A stretch of 64,000 bases of DNA from Chryseobacterium sp. T16E-39 (GCF_002216065.1 NZ_CP022282.1:3286001-3350000); one strand, 5' to 3'; shown: positions 1 through 7,839, counted from the first letter of the stretch. A program made the numbers and translations. Notes: generated by a model from the letters alone, not told the origin.

Positions 1-1946
1 ATTCATTAAAAGGATTTGGTATAGAAGGATTTTCCCTGGCGATTACAGCAGCGGGGGCTATTTTTGCTTATCTGGTAGAGGATACTCATCATAATCTGTT
101 AGCTCATCTTACTAAAATTAAAGTGATTCCTCAGGATGATTTTTTAATGATGGATAATTTCACATTGAGGAATCTTGAAATTGTTTATCCCAGTAATCCA
201 CAAGGAAAATCGCTTTTAGATATTATTGATAAAACAGCCACCCCAATGGGAGGAAGGTTGCTAAGAAGAAGGATCATCCTTCCTTTAAAATCAGTTAACG
301 AAATACAACGGAGGCTTTCACTGATCGATTTTTTAAATGAAAATGATATATTAAAATATGAAATCTCCCAGTTACTAAGATCCATTTCTGATTTAGATCG
401 TTTAATGGGTAAACTAGCGGCTGAAAAAATATCGCCTAAAGAAATCGGATACCTGCGTCAAAGTTTAGTTAATATCCATACAATCAAAGGATTGCTTCAT
501 CCGTTTGCTGATGTGTTGGCATGGTTAGAGCCTTTGTATGATTTAAATGAACTTATTAAATTTTTACAGGATCGCCTTAATGATGAGCTTCCGGTAAATA
601 TTTCAAAAGGGAAGGTAATTAAAGAGGGCATTTCAGAAGAATTAGACAGGTTAAGAAACCTCCAGAGTAAAGGGCGTGGTTTTCTGGATGAGATGTGCCA
701 ACGGGAAATTGAAAGAACAGGAATAACAAGTCTTAAAATAGATTTTAACAACGTTTTCGGATATTTTATAGAAGTTCGGAATACGCATAAAGATAAGGTT
801 CCAAGTGATTGGTTAAGAAAACAGACCCTGGTAAGTGCAGAACGTTATATCACTGAAGAATTAAAAGAATATGAAAGTCAGATTCTTGGGGCTGAAGAAA
901 AGATCAGTGTTTTGGAGAATGAGCTTTACAGGAATGTTTGTTCTGAAACCATGGTGTATATGGATCAGATCCAGGAAAACTCAAATATTATTGCACAGCT
1001 TGATGTCGCAGTAGGTTTATCGGAATTAGCCGTTTCTGAAAGCTATACGAAACCGATCTTGAATGAAAGCTATATTGTTGATTTAAAAGAGGCAAGACAT
1101 CCAATTATTGAAAATGCACTTCCGTTAGGGGAGAAGTATATTCCTAATGACATATTTCTAGACAAAGATTCTCAGCAAATTATAATGGTAACGGGTCCCA
1201 ATATGGCGGGTAAGTCTGCGATCCTTCGTCAGACGGCTATAGTATGTCTCTTAGCTCAAATAGGAAGTTTTGTGCCTGCAAAATATGCTGAAATCGGAGT
1301 TTTAGATAAGATCTTTACCAGAGTAGGGGCTACAGATAATATTTCTGCGGGCGAATCAACTTTTATGGTTGAGATGAATGAAGCCGCCAATATTTTGAAT
1401 AATATTTCAGAAAGGAGTTTAATCTTACTGGATGAAATTGGTCGTGGAACATCTACCTATGATGGGGTTTCCATTGCGTGGGCTATTGCAGAGTATCTGC
1501 ACCAGCATGCAAGTCAGGCAAAAACTTTATTTGCTACCCACTATCATGAATTGAATGAGATGACCGTGAATTTTGAAAGGGTAAAGAACTTCCACGTTTC
1601 TATTCAGGAAAACAAAGGGAATATAATTTTCCTTAGAAAGCTTGTTCCAGGCGGAAGTGAACATAGTTTTGGTATTCATGTAGCAAAGTTAGCGGGGATG
1701 CCTGCAAAAGTCGTAAATAGAGCTAATGAAATTCTAAAAACATTGGAAGCAAGCCGTACTCAGGGAACTTCATCAGAAAGCATTAAAAGAGTAACCGATG
1801 AAAATATGCAGTTGTCGTTCTTTCAGTTAGACGATCCTGTGTTGGAAAATATCCGGGAAGAACTTACGAAAATAGATATCAATACTTTAACACCTATTGA
1901 AGCTTTAATGAAGCTGAATTCGATAAAGAAAATGATTGGAGGTTAG
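1..1946 (+). CDS. mutS: DNA mismatch repair protein MutS, 3' part
   Basis: Mismatch-recognition ATPase of methyl-independent mismatch repair. The reading frame is open from base 3, before the first internal GTG at 123, and reads as MutS connector/core sequence (GFSLAITAAGA then YLVEDTH), so the true start lies left of the window and this is a partial gene. Visible parts are the core and clamp coiled region, the Walker A motif TGPNMAGKS (about 1193-1219), the Walker B motif LLDEIGRGTSTYDG (about 1426-1467), and the THYHEL switch motif near 1540. The C-terminal tail LTPIEALMKLNSIKKM is the usual dimerisation end. It ends at a strong hairpin shared with the convergent peptide genes. Nothing looks broken; assignment is very secure. 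Confidence 0.97.
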   Translation, partial: SLKGFGIEGFSLAITAAGAIFAYLVEDTHHNLLAHLTKIKVIPQDDFLMMDNFTLRNLEIVYPSNPQGKSLLDIIDKTATPMGGRLLRRRIILPLKSVNEIQRRLSLIDFLNENDILKYEISQLLRSISDLDRLMGKLAAEKISPKEIGYLRQSLVNIHTIKGLLHPFADVLAWLEPLYDLNELIKFLQDRLNDELPVNISKGKVIKEGISEELDRLRNLQSKGRGFLDEMCQREIERTGITSLKIDFNNVFGYFIEVRNTHKDKVPSDWLRKQTLVSAERYITEELKEYESQILGAEEKISVLENELYRNVCSETMVYMDQIQENSNIIAQLDVAVGLSELAVSESYTKPILNESYIVDLKEARHPIIENALPLGEKYIPNDIFLDKDSQQIIMVTGPNMAGKSAILRQTAIVCLLAQIGSFVPAKYAEIGVLDKIFTRVGATDNISAGESTFMVEMNEAANILNNISERSLILLDEIGRGTSTYDGVSIAWAIAEYLHQHASQAKTLFATHYHELNEMTVNFERVKNFHVSIQENKGNIIFLRKLVPGGSEHSFGIHVAKLAGMPAKVVNRANEILKTLEASRTQGTSSESIKRVTDENMQLSFFQLDDPVLENIREELTKIDINTLTPIEALMKLNSIKKMIGG

Positions 1947-1950
1947 ATAT

Positions 1951-1990
1951 AAATAAGAAAGAAAGTTTGTTATAACTTTCTTTCTTATTT
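1951..1990. terminator. bidirectional terminator between mutS and peptide genes
   Basis: A perfect 17-bp inverted repeat (1951-1967 with 1974-1990, loop of 6) lies right after the mutS stop and ends 3 bases from the stop of the convergent small peptide gene. The arms are A/T-rich at their outer ends, so a U-tract forms in either direction. Confidence 0.8.
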
Positions 1991-1992
1991 TG

Positions 1993-2148
1993 TTAGCAGC
2001 ATCCTCCTTTTATGTCGCATAGACCAATGTAAGGGTTTCCTTCAGGGCTAGTACATAAACATTGCATATCACACATATTAATTATACCGCCTTTAATTTC
2101 TTTTAACTCTCTTTTAGTCAGTTTTTTCTGAATGATTATTTTTTTCAT
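1993..2148 (-). CDS. double-glycine-leader cysteine-rich peptide (51 aa), paralog 1
   Basis: Read directly from the minus strand: ATG at 2148, TAA at 1993-1995, 51 residues. The N-terminus carries a leader of the form KKLTKRELKEIKGG, with the GG at residues 20-21. The remaining 30 residues hold six Cys, arranged C-x3-C-x-C, then a single C, then a terminal CC. The leader resembles those of Bacteroidetes natural-product or bacteriocin-like precursors, which are cut after GG by peptidase-containing ABC exporters. It lies 37 bases downstream of paralog 2 in the same direction and is probably co-transcribed with it. No exporter or modifying enzyme is visible in the window. The leader type is well supported; what the mature peptide does is unknown. 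Confidence 0.8.
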   Translation of the reverse strand: MKKIIIQKKLTKRELKEIKGGIINMCDMQCLCTSPEGNPYIGLCDIKGGCC

Positions 2149-2185
2149 AATAAACGAATTTAATTTCTTTGAGGTTAAATTTTAA

Positions 2186-2350
2186 TTAACAACAGTATCC
2201 ATCTTGTATTCCCTGAACCCCTATTAATTCTTCACCCGTATTACGGTCAAAGCAGCTAAACACGACAGGGCAATCATGACCGATTCCGCCATTAATTTTT
2301 TTCAACTCTTTTTTAGTTAATTTCTGGATTTTAGTGTTTGATTTTTTCAT
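2186..2350 (-). CDS. double-glycine-leader cysteine-rich peptide (54 aa), paralog 2
   Basis: Minus-strand ATG at 2350 and TAA at 2186-2188 give 54 residues. The leader reads KIQKLTKKELKKINGG (GG at 21-22). The core has C-x5-C followed by FDRNTGEE and a terminal GYCC. It is clearly paralogous to the gene at 2522-2683: the first 20 residues are almost identical and the core shares C-x5-C-x-DR-TG-E and terminal YCC. A near-consensus Bacteroidetes promoter lies 27-56 bases upstream of the start. Likely exported after GG cleavage and disulfide-bonded or otherwise modified at Cys; this is inference from the leader and Cys pattern only. Confidence 0.85.
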   Translation of the reverse strand: MKKSNTKIQKLTKKELKKINGGIGHDCPVVFSCFDRNTGEELIGVQGIQDGYCC

Positions 2351-2376
2351 AATTATAACATTTAATTTATTTGAAT

Positions 2377-2406
2377 TAAAAATACATTATTTATTCAATA
2401 ATTCAA
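2377..2406 (-). promoter_or_regulatory. probable promoter of peptide paralogs 2 and 1
   Basis: On the minus strand, TTG (2404-2406), 19 bases, then TATTTTTA (2377-2384), one mismatch to the Bacteroidetes -7 consensus TAnnTTTG. Start would fall about 20 bases before the ATG at 2350. Confidence 0.45.
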
Positions 2407-2447
2407 GTTGTTGTGACTAAAATTGTGGTAATCTTTTACTTTAGATA

Positions 2448-2478
2448 AGAAAAAATGACACCAGCATGTAGTGTCATT
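2448..2478 (-). terminator. terminator of peptide paralog 3
   Basis: An 8-bp stem (AATGACAC at 2454-2461 with GTGTCATT at 2471-2478) is followed on the minus strand by a run of six T. It sits about 45 bases after the paralog 3 stop and separates that gene's transcript from paralogs 2 and 1. Confidence 0.75.
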
Positions 2479-2521
2479 GCAGATTTGTTATTATTTGATT
2501 TGCTAAACAATCTCTAGCTAA

Positions 2522-2683
2522 TTAGCAGCAATAATCGTCTTGAACTCCTGGTACTCCGCCTCTTTCCTGACCTGTCCGGCGGTCAATGCAGCTGATTACT
2601 ATTCGGCAGACTACTTTACCTCCGTTAATTTCTTTTAACTCTTTTTTAGTTAATTTTTGCATTTTAGTGTTTGATTTTTTCAT
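2522..2683 (-). CDS. double-glycine-leader cysteine-rich peptide (53 aa), paralog 3
   Basis: Minus-strand ATG at 2683, TAA at 2522-2524, 53 residues. Leader KMQKLTKKELKEINGG (GG at 21-22) and core with C-x5-C, then IDRRTGQE, a Gly/Val/Pro stretch, and terminal DDYCC. The nucleotide sequence of the leader is nearly identical to paralog 2, pointing to recent duplication, while the core has diverged more. An A/T-rich AAATTAAA block precedes each of the three ATGs at similar distance. The divergent neighbour at 2835 is an exported thioredoxin-like protein. No modification enzyme is adjacent. Confidence 0.85.
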   Translation of the reverse strand: MKKSNTKMQKLTKKELKEINGGKVVCRIVISCIDRRTGQERGGVPGVQDDYCC

Positions 2684-2834
2684 AATAAAAACTTTTAATT
2701 TGATTAAACTAAATTACATTTTTAATTTTGATATATCCATTATTAGTGAATGAAATTCATGAAAAATACCTGGATTCAGGTATATTAATGAGTTGAAAAT
2801 CATAGATAAACGAAACTTTTTATTACTTTTGAAT

Positions 2835-3323
2835 ATGAAGCATTTACTGAAAGTTTTACTTTTATTATTAGGCGTTGCAATTTCAAAGGCGCAGCAGACT
2901 GAAATTTCTTCTGTGAAATATGAAGAGCTTGAAAAACGGATTCAAAAAGAGCATGATAAGCTGCTTGTAGTGAACTTTTGGTCGACTACTTGTGCTCCCT
3001 GTGTAAAAGAACTTCCTCACTTTATGGAAGTAAATAATAAAAATAAAGACAATCCAAAATTTAAAATGATCCTGGTTTCGTTGGATAGGGTGGCAGATAA
3101 AGAAAAAGTGACTAAATTCATCAAAAATAAAAACCTGACGGCTGAGGTTGTTTTATTAGATGATATCAAAAGAATGAATACATGGATTCCCCGATTTGAA
3201 AAAGACTGGGATGGAAATATACCGGTAACTTTGTTTTATAAAAGCGGAGAGAAAATATTTTTTAATGATGGAGAAATGAGCAAAGAAGAGTTGGAAAACA
3301 TAATTAATAAAAATTTACTTTAA
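2835..3323 (+). CDS. exported TlpA-like thioredoxin-fold protein
   Basis: Thiol-disulfide oxidoreductase-like protein of the periplasm. From the ATG at 2835 it has 162 residues with a signal peptide (hydrophobic stretch about 5-17, ending ISKAQ). An upstream TTG at 2793 is in frame but would put 14 odd residues before the signal peptide, so 2835 is preferred. The active site is WSTTCAPC with Cys at about residues 53 and 56, followed by KELPHF; the cis-Pro region IPVTLFY is present near 135. Family members reduce or shuffle disulfides in exported proteins. It is 10 bases upstream of another thioredoxin-fold gene and divergent from three Cys-rich peptide genes, which makes those peptides conceivable substrates, but that is inference. 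Confidence 0.85.
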   Translation: MKHLLKVLLLLLGVAISKAQQTEISSVKYEELEKRIQKEHDKLLVVNFWSTTCAPCVKELPHFMEVNNKNKDNPKFKMILVSLDRVADKEKVTKFIKNKNLTAEVVLLDDIKRMNTWIPRFEKDWDGNIPVTLFYKSGEKIFFNDGEMSKEELENIINKNLL

Positions 3324-3333
3324 ACTAGATACG

Positions 3334-3990
3334 ATGAAAAATTTAAAAATAATCATAATGGCTCTGATTGTTGGTGTTGGATTACTAAGCTTCACTACGG
3401 GGAATGAAATAAAAGAAGAGGGTAAACGCCATATATATACAGTCAAAAAAGGGTATGAAGTAGGTGACGCAGCAACGGATTTTAAGCTGAAAAATATCGA
3501 TGGGAAAATGGTTTCTCTTAGTGATTATAAAAATGCTAAAGGGTTTATTATCATTTTCACATGCAATCACTGTCCATATGCTAAAAAGTACGAAGACAGA
3601 ATTATAGAACTTGACAGAAAATATAAAGATCAGGGATATCCAGTAATTGCGATTAATCCAAACGATCCAAACGTACAGCCAGAAGACGGATATAGCCAAA
3701 TGATCGAAAGAGCTAAGGAAAAAGGATTTACATTTCCTTATTTAATAGATGAAGGGCAGAAAATCTATCCTCAGTACGGAGCGACCAAAACACCTCATGT
3801 TTTTATTTTACAAAAGGAAAATGGAAAAAATATTGTGAAGTATATTGGAGCTATAGACAACAATTATGATAATCCAAACGACGTTTCTGAATATTATGCT
3901 CAGGATGCTGTAAATGCTTTAATAAATGGACAACCGATAAAAATGACAAAAACGGTCGCTATAGGATGTACAGTTAAAGTGAAAAAATAA
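3334..3990 (+). CDS. exported redoxin (AhpC/TSA, PRX_like1 type)
   Basis: Thioredoxin-fold redoxin of 218 residues with an N-terminal signal peptide (residues 1-24, hydrophobic MALIVGVGLLSF). The domain begins at VGDAATDFKLKNIDG and has the CNHC motif (Cys about 77 and 80) followed by PYAKKYEDRI, which is typical of the PRX_like1 group of peroxiredoxin-like proteins. The cis-Pro strand TPHVFIL is visible near 153. The exact substrate is unknown; a role in thiol or peroxide chemistry in the periplasm is expected from the family. It follows the TlpA-like gene by 10 bases, so the two probably form an operon that ends at the hairpin at 4025-4044. Confidence 0.88.
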   Translation: MKNLKIIIMALIVGVGLLSFTTGNEIKEEGKRHIYTVKKGYEVGDAATDFKLKNIDGKMVSLSDYKNAKGFIIIFTCNHCPYAKKYEDRIIELDRKYKDQGYPVIAINPNDPNVQPEDGYSQMIERAKEKGFTFPYLIDEGQKIYPQYGATKTPHVFILQKENGKNIVKYIGAIDNNYDNPNDVSEYYAQDAVNALINGQPIKMTKTVAIGCTVKVKK

Positions 3991-4024
3991 TTTTAATTAT
4001 ATACACAGATCAATATCAAATATG

Positions 4025-4044
4025 AGCGGGCTTTAGCCCGCTTT
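4025..4044 (+). terminator. GC-rich hairpin after redoxin gene
   Basis: A 7-bp stem AGCGGGC / GCCCGCT (4025-4031 with 4036-4042) with a TTTA loop and a short T-run. A second, smaller copy of the same core (GGC-TTTA-GCC, 4062-4071) follows 20 bases later, so this may also be a short interspersed palindrome. Confidence 0.6.
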
Positions 4045-4088
4045 ATATCCATTAATACAAAGGCTTTAGCCAAAATAAATATCATAAA

Positions 4089-4472
4089 ATGAAATTGCAG
4101 TTCAATCTAAAATATTTCCTGCTGACTATTTTGTTGTTTTTCACAGAAGTGTTGATTGCTACCAAACTAAAAGATATTTTCTTTATCAGAGCCTATTTAG
4201 GAGATGTTATTGTTGTGATCCTTCTCTATACTTTTATCAAAAGTTTCGTTGTTGTGGATAATAAAAAACTTATTATAGAGATTTTCATATTTTCCTGCCT
4301 GATTGAATTTGCCCAATATTTTAATATCGCAGAAAAATTAGGCTTCCAAAGGGGAAGCCTGATGTATATTGTTATTGGAAATTCATTTTCCTGGGTTGAT
4401 ATTGCGTGTTATGCCATTGGCTGCCTATTGCTATATTTAGGGCTAAAGCTGAACAGCTTTAGTAGAAAGTAA
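4089..4472 (+). CDS. DUF2809 family membrane protein
   Basis: Small integral membrane protein of 127 residues with about four hydrophobic helices (about 8-22, 36-52, 65-78, 101-121). The phrases FIRAYLGDVIVVILLY and WVDIACYAIG match the pattern of DUF2809 proteins, whose function is unknown. The last codons contain a hairpin (4443-4462), and the stop codon is immediately followed, with no spacer, by the stop of the convergent gene at 4473. It stands alone on the plus strand and may be read through from the redoxin pair. Family call moderately secure. Confidence 0.75.
   Translation: MKLQFNLKYFLLTILLFFTEVLIATKLKDIFFIRAYLGDVIVVILLYTFIKSFVVVDNKKLIIEIFIFSCLIEFAQYFNIAEKLGFQRGSLMYIVIGNSFSWVDIACYAIGCLLLYLGLKLNSFSRK
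4443..4462. terminator. hairpin inside end of DUF2809 gene
   Basis: An 8-bp perfect stem CTAAAGCT / AGCTTTAG with loop GAAC overlaps the last codons of the gene at 4089-4472. No clear T-run follows, so a terminator role is tentative. Confidence 0.35.
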
Positions 4473-4895
4473 TTATTCCAGTCTAAAAATAAGGGGTTGC
4501 CTCATTTTCATTCTTACTTTCTCTCCTTTTATTTCTCCGGGTGTCCATTTCGTATTTACACTTTTAAGCGCTTTTAGGAACTCTTTCTTTATAATTTCAT
4601 TTTCATAAGATTCTATCTGTATATCACCCATGCTTCCATCTTTTTCAACTACAAATGAGGCTACAGCTTTTACACTGGAGATATTGAGTCTGGCAAGCAC
4701 ACCAGTTTGAAAATTGTTTAAGATTTTCTTTACAAATGCCTGATGCCCTCCTGGAAATTCAGGATTTTTGGATTCAGAAAGCTCGGCAGGAGAGATTACT
4801 GTTGGCGTTTTTTGCATCGATGTGGAATCCTGCTGCGCGGAAAACAAAACAAAACAAAAAAAGGATACGATACATGTCAGGTACTTTTTCATCAT
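4473..4895 (-). CDS. secreted TonB-C-terminal-like protein
   Basis: Exported protein of 140 residues: signal peptide MMKKYLTCIVSFFCFVLFSAQ, a short linker with a PEFPGG motif (about residues 45-50), then a region (about 65-140) that reads like the C-terminal domain of energy transducer TonB: AVASFVVEKDGSMGDIQIES, an ALKSVNTKWTPG stretch and MRQPLIFRLE at the end. Bacteroidetes carry many such periplasmic TonB_C proteins lacking a transmembrane anchor. The partner is unknown. It is downstream of the YARHG lipoprotein gene by 6 bases, so these and the DUF2306 gene likely form one operon. Confidence 0.7.
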   Translation of the reverse strand: MMKKYLTCIVSFFCFVLFSAQQDSTSMQKTPTVISPAELSESKNPEFPGGHQAFVKKILNNFQTGVLARLNISSVKAVASFVVEKDGSMGDIQIESYENEIIKKEFLKALKSVNTKWTPGEIKGEKVRMKMRQPLIFRLE

Positions 4896-4901
4896 TTTCT
4901 G

Positions 4902-5816
4902 TTATCTTCCAAAGCTATCATATTTATCTTCAGCATATTTGATGAAGCGATTCAATAATGCTACATTGTCTTTTTCCATAGGAGAAAGATCGTTGTCTAC
5001 ATTATTAGACACAGGAATATACCAATCTGTACGCTCAAAAAAGTTTCTATAGGTATCTTTTTTGAAAGAATATCCATGTCTGGCAAAAACAGAGTTTTTA
5101 ATGATCTCCATATCCAGCTTTCTTAGATTTTTGATATCCTTTTCTGTTAATTTTTGCTTTGAAGCATTAATCTTAAAAATAGCCTCAGTAGCTACTCTAT
5201 TTTTTGATGCCGTATAACTTTCTGTCTTCCCTGTTTCTTCGTCTTTGTATTTCTCTACAAAGCTTTTAGGGTTTGTCCAGTCGACCAGATCAGAATCCTC
5301 ATCCAGCATGAAATTGGGATTGTATACAAAATCCCTTTTTGCCAATTCTAAAGATTTGCTAGGTGCTTTTACGGCGCTTTTATTAAATGCGGTCCATTTT
5401 CCTAATAAGCTATCATTCTTTATTTTGACTTCAAACCTTCCGTCCGTCTTATCATTTCCCGGCTCATCTAAAACAAAAGATTGGGTACCCTCATTAAATA
5501 TACCTCGAAATGGCCGCTGGTTACCATTCACAATGCTTTGTCCGTATACGCTGTCTTTGGTAATCTTGTTTATTTTTAAAGATATCTTTTTATTTTCTTC
5601 GTATTCGCCTTCACTATCCATTGCGGTAGCAATATGAATTGCACCGAAATTACCGGTATAAATCCCATAATATTCTTTATGAACTTCAGGGATGATAATA
5701 GAGTCCTTCTTTGCCGTCAATGAATCTGCAGAAGAGTTTGTATTTTTGGCGTCTTTTTTACAGCTTAGTAAGGAGGATGCCAATAAAGGGATCATGACAT
5801 AATTTAAAATTTTCAT
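4902..5816 (-). CDS. YARHG domain lipoprotein
   Basis: Predicted lipoprotein of 304 residues. The N-terminus MKILNYVMIPLLASSLLSC gives a lipobox with Cys at about 19, followed by a charged Lys/Asp/Ser linker. The middle part (about 45-160) is beta-rich with a YYGIYTGNFGAI strand. The C-terminus (about 230-295) has NSVFARHGYSF and FFERTDWYIP, the signature of the YARHG domain, an extracytoplasmic domain of unknown ligand. Its start overlaps the end of the DUF2306 membrane protein gene by 4 bases, indicating translational coupling. Confidence 0.85.
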   Translation of the reverse strand: MKILNYVMIPLLASSLLSCKKDAKNTNSSADSLTAKKDSIIIPEVHKEYYGIYTGNFGAIHIATAMDSEGEYEENKKISLKINKITKDSVYGQSIVNGNQRPFRGIFNEGTQSFVLDEPGNDKTDGRFEVKIKNDSLLGKWTAFNKSAVKAPSKSLELAKRDFVYNPNFMLDEDSDLVDWTNPKSFVEKYKDEETGKTESYTASKNRVATEAIFKINASKQKLTEKDIKNLRKLDMEIIKNSVFARHGYSFKKDTYRNFFERTDWYIPVSNNVDNDLSPMEKDNVALLNRFIKYAEDKYDSFGR

Positions 5817-6451
5817 AGTATTTTTTTTGTGATTAAGATTTCAATTAATAGGATATTGGGAATCCAGCCCAGCCAGGCAATGATCTGATAAACGTCCATT
5901 GGGTTGGGATGAAATAAATATACGATAATAACTTTCCACATTCGTAGAGTGATCGCAGATAACGTTAATGCAAAACTTCTCCACATCCATTGTTTGTGAA
6001 GGGTAAATTTTTTTTGTTTTGCGTATTGATATGCTTTAAAGGTAGTAACCCACCAAAGGCAGCCGAGAATAACAAAGGATGCCTTGGAAAAGAAGCCGCC
6101 GTTTGCAAATACACCCATATAAATTCCCGCAGGCGCAGAGAAAATAAGTAATAATAGAATGTAAATTTTCCCAGCATTTCTATGGAAGTTTTTAAGTCCA
6201 AAATCCTTTCTCAAAATAGCAAAAAAGCCAAACAATAAGACAAAGATACTGGTGTAAATGTGAGTGTAAAAAATTGGAAGATATTCAGGTCTGTGATCAA
6301 CTTCTGTTTGCTTGATCATCAAGAAACTAACATCTGCTCTTAACGGGATATATTCTAATGTAATTTGTAACATGAGCCAAAAGAAATACCCGAATCCTAA
6401 AATTAAAAGGATTTTAAGAGTATTGGAATATTTCTTTTTCGTTAAAAGCAC
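5813..6451 (-). CDS. DUF2306 family membrane protein
   Basis: Integral membrane protein of 212 residues with about six hydrophobic helices. The motifs NFHRNAGKIYI and LHKQWMWRSFALTLSAITLR correspond to the conserved His/Arg positions of DUF2306 proteins; family function is not established. It is the first gene of a minus-strand group with the YARHG lipoprotein (4-base overlap) and the TonB-C-like protein. The start is the ATG at 6451; no better in-frame start is visible. Confidence 0.78.
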   Translation of the reverse strand: MLLTKKKYSNTLKILLILGFGYFFWLMLQITLEYIPLRADVSFLMIKQTEVDHRPEYLPIFYTHIYTSIFVLLFGFFAILRKDFGLKNFHRNAGKIYILLLLIFSAPAGIYMGVFANGGFFSKASFVILGCLWWVTTFKAYQYAKQKKFTLHKQWMWRSFALTLSAITLRMWKVIIVYLFHPNPMDVYQIIAWLGWIPNILLIEILITKKIL

Positions 6452-6518
6452 ATTATACTTATTAGTTTTAAGTTTCGTTTGTTACGAATTTATTTAATTT
6501 TCAATTATTAAAAAAACA

Positions 6519-7727
6519 TCATGATGATTTTAGATTTAAATCCTGTGCGATCAGCCATGCTTCACTCCAGCACGCCTGAAAATTAAACCCTCCCGTTACG
6601 GCATCTATATTTAAAACCTCTCCGGCAATATAAAAGTTAGGTAAAATTTTAGAAGACATATTTTTAAAATTGATTTCTTTCAGATCTACTCCTCCTGCAG
6701 TTACAAATTCATCTTTAAATGTTGATTTGCCGGTTACCTGTAATTTTTTTTTGCACAGGTTTTCCAGAATAGCCTGCATTTCCTTTCCAGAAATATTGGA
6801 AACCTGCTTATTAAGATCAACTTTAGAGATCTCTAAAATTTTCTGCCAAAACCGATTGGTTATTTCGAAGATTTTTGATTGTCCGATTGTTTTCTTAGGA
6901 TTACTTTGCCTGAAGTTTTGAAATAAGCCTTCTGCCTCATCTATAGTTTTTGAAACGAAATTGACTTCAATTTCAAAATTATATTTGACCTTAGCCAGGT
7001 TGATGGCCTCCCAGGCTGAAATTTTCAGGACCGCAGGTCCGGAGAGTCCCCAATGTGTTATCAGTAATGGCCCACTTTCTTCTGTTTTTAATTTAGGTAT
7101 AGAAACCTCGGCATTTTCAAAACTTGTTCCGGGAATATCCTTTAATAAATCATTTTTAATATTGAATGTAAAAAGAGAAGGAACAAGATCAATAATTTTA
7201 TGCCCTAAATTTTCAAGAATTTTTAAAGATTTGGGAGAACTTCCGGTGGCATAAATGATGTAGTCTGCCAGAAAATCCTCAGAATTGGTTTTAACAATAT
7301 ATTTTTCATTTTCCGTTACAATTTCCTTTACGACACTTTTTGTTTTCACGTCAACGTTTTTCCGACGAATTTCATTGAGAAAACTGTTGATAATAGTCTG
7401 GGAGGAATTGCTTTCAGGGAAGATTCTGTTATCATTCTCTATTTTCAACGAAATATTTCGTTTGTCAAACCAGTCCATGGTATCTCCTGGTTGAAATTTT
7501 GTAAAAACACTTAGGAGTTCTTTGTTTCCACGAGGATAAAACTGAACCAGTTCCTTCGGATCAAAGCAGGCATGGCTCACATTACAGCGTCCGCCTCCTG
7601 AGATTTTTACTTTCTGAAGGACGTCTGAGTTCTGCTCGAGGATAGTAATTTTATATTTTGTTTCGTCGAGGTTTGATGCACAGAAAAATCCTGCTGCCCC
7701 GCCTCCAATAATGATAATTTGTTTCAT
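6519..7727 (-). CDS. HI0933/YhiN family FAD-dependent oxidoreductase
   Basis: Cytosolic flavoprotein of 402 residues. The FAD-binding Rossmann motif IIIGGGAAGFFCASN is at residues 4-18, followed by the family signature KISGGGRCNVSHA at about 41-53. The C-terminus has FYIAGEVLNIDAVTGGFNFQACWSEAW, the second FAD-binding segment of this family. Length is normal. The physiological substrate is not established for most members. It stands alone between convergent or divergent neighbours. Confidence 0.92.
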   Translation of the reverse strand: MKQIIIIGGGAAGFFCASNLDETKYKITILEQNSDVLQKVKISGGGRCNVSHACFDPKELVQFYPRGNKELLSVFTKFQPGDTMDWFDKRNISLKIENDNRIFPESNSSQTIINSFLNEIRRKNVDVKTKSVVKEIVTENEKYIVKTNSEDFLADYIIYATGSSPKSLKILENLGHKIIDLVPSLFTFNIKNDLLKDIPGTSFENAEVSIPKLKTEESGPLLITHWGLSGPAVLKISAWEAINLAKVKYNFEIEVNFVSKTIDEAEGLFQNFRQSNPKKTIGQSKIFEITNRFWQKILEISKVDLNKQVSNISGKEMQAILENLCKKKLQVTGKSTFKDEFVTAGGVDLKEINFKNMSSKILPNFYIAGEVLNIDAVTGGFNFQACWSEAWLIAQDLNLKSS

Positions 7728-7795
7728 GTATCTGTAATCCTATGCTGAAGATTATTTTTTCAAAAGTACAATTTTTATAAACCATCTTATTTGAG

Positions 7796-7803
7796 TATTT
7801 TTG
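7796..7803 (+). promoter_or_regulatory. -7 promoter element of thioesterase-thiL operon
   Basis: TATTTTTG matches the Bacteroidetes -7 consensus TAnnTTTG, 36 bases before the ATG at 7840. No TTG at the ideal distance is seen upstream. Confidence 0.45.
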
Positions 7804-7839
7804 AAGATTATAATTTTATTATTCTAAATACGATTTCAA

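Noticed and set aside
2824..2831. TACTTTTG, a perfect TAnnTTTG match before the TlpA-like gene
   Set aside because: It ends only 3 bases before the chosen ATG at 2835, so a transcript from it would not carry a proper start; treated as chance.
4736..5052. Three overlapping plus-strand ORFs opposite the TonB-C-like and YARHG genes
   Set aside because: No family, no promoter, wholly opposite well-supported genes; shadows.
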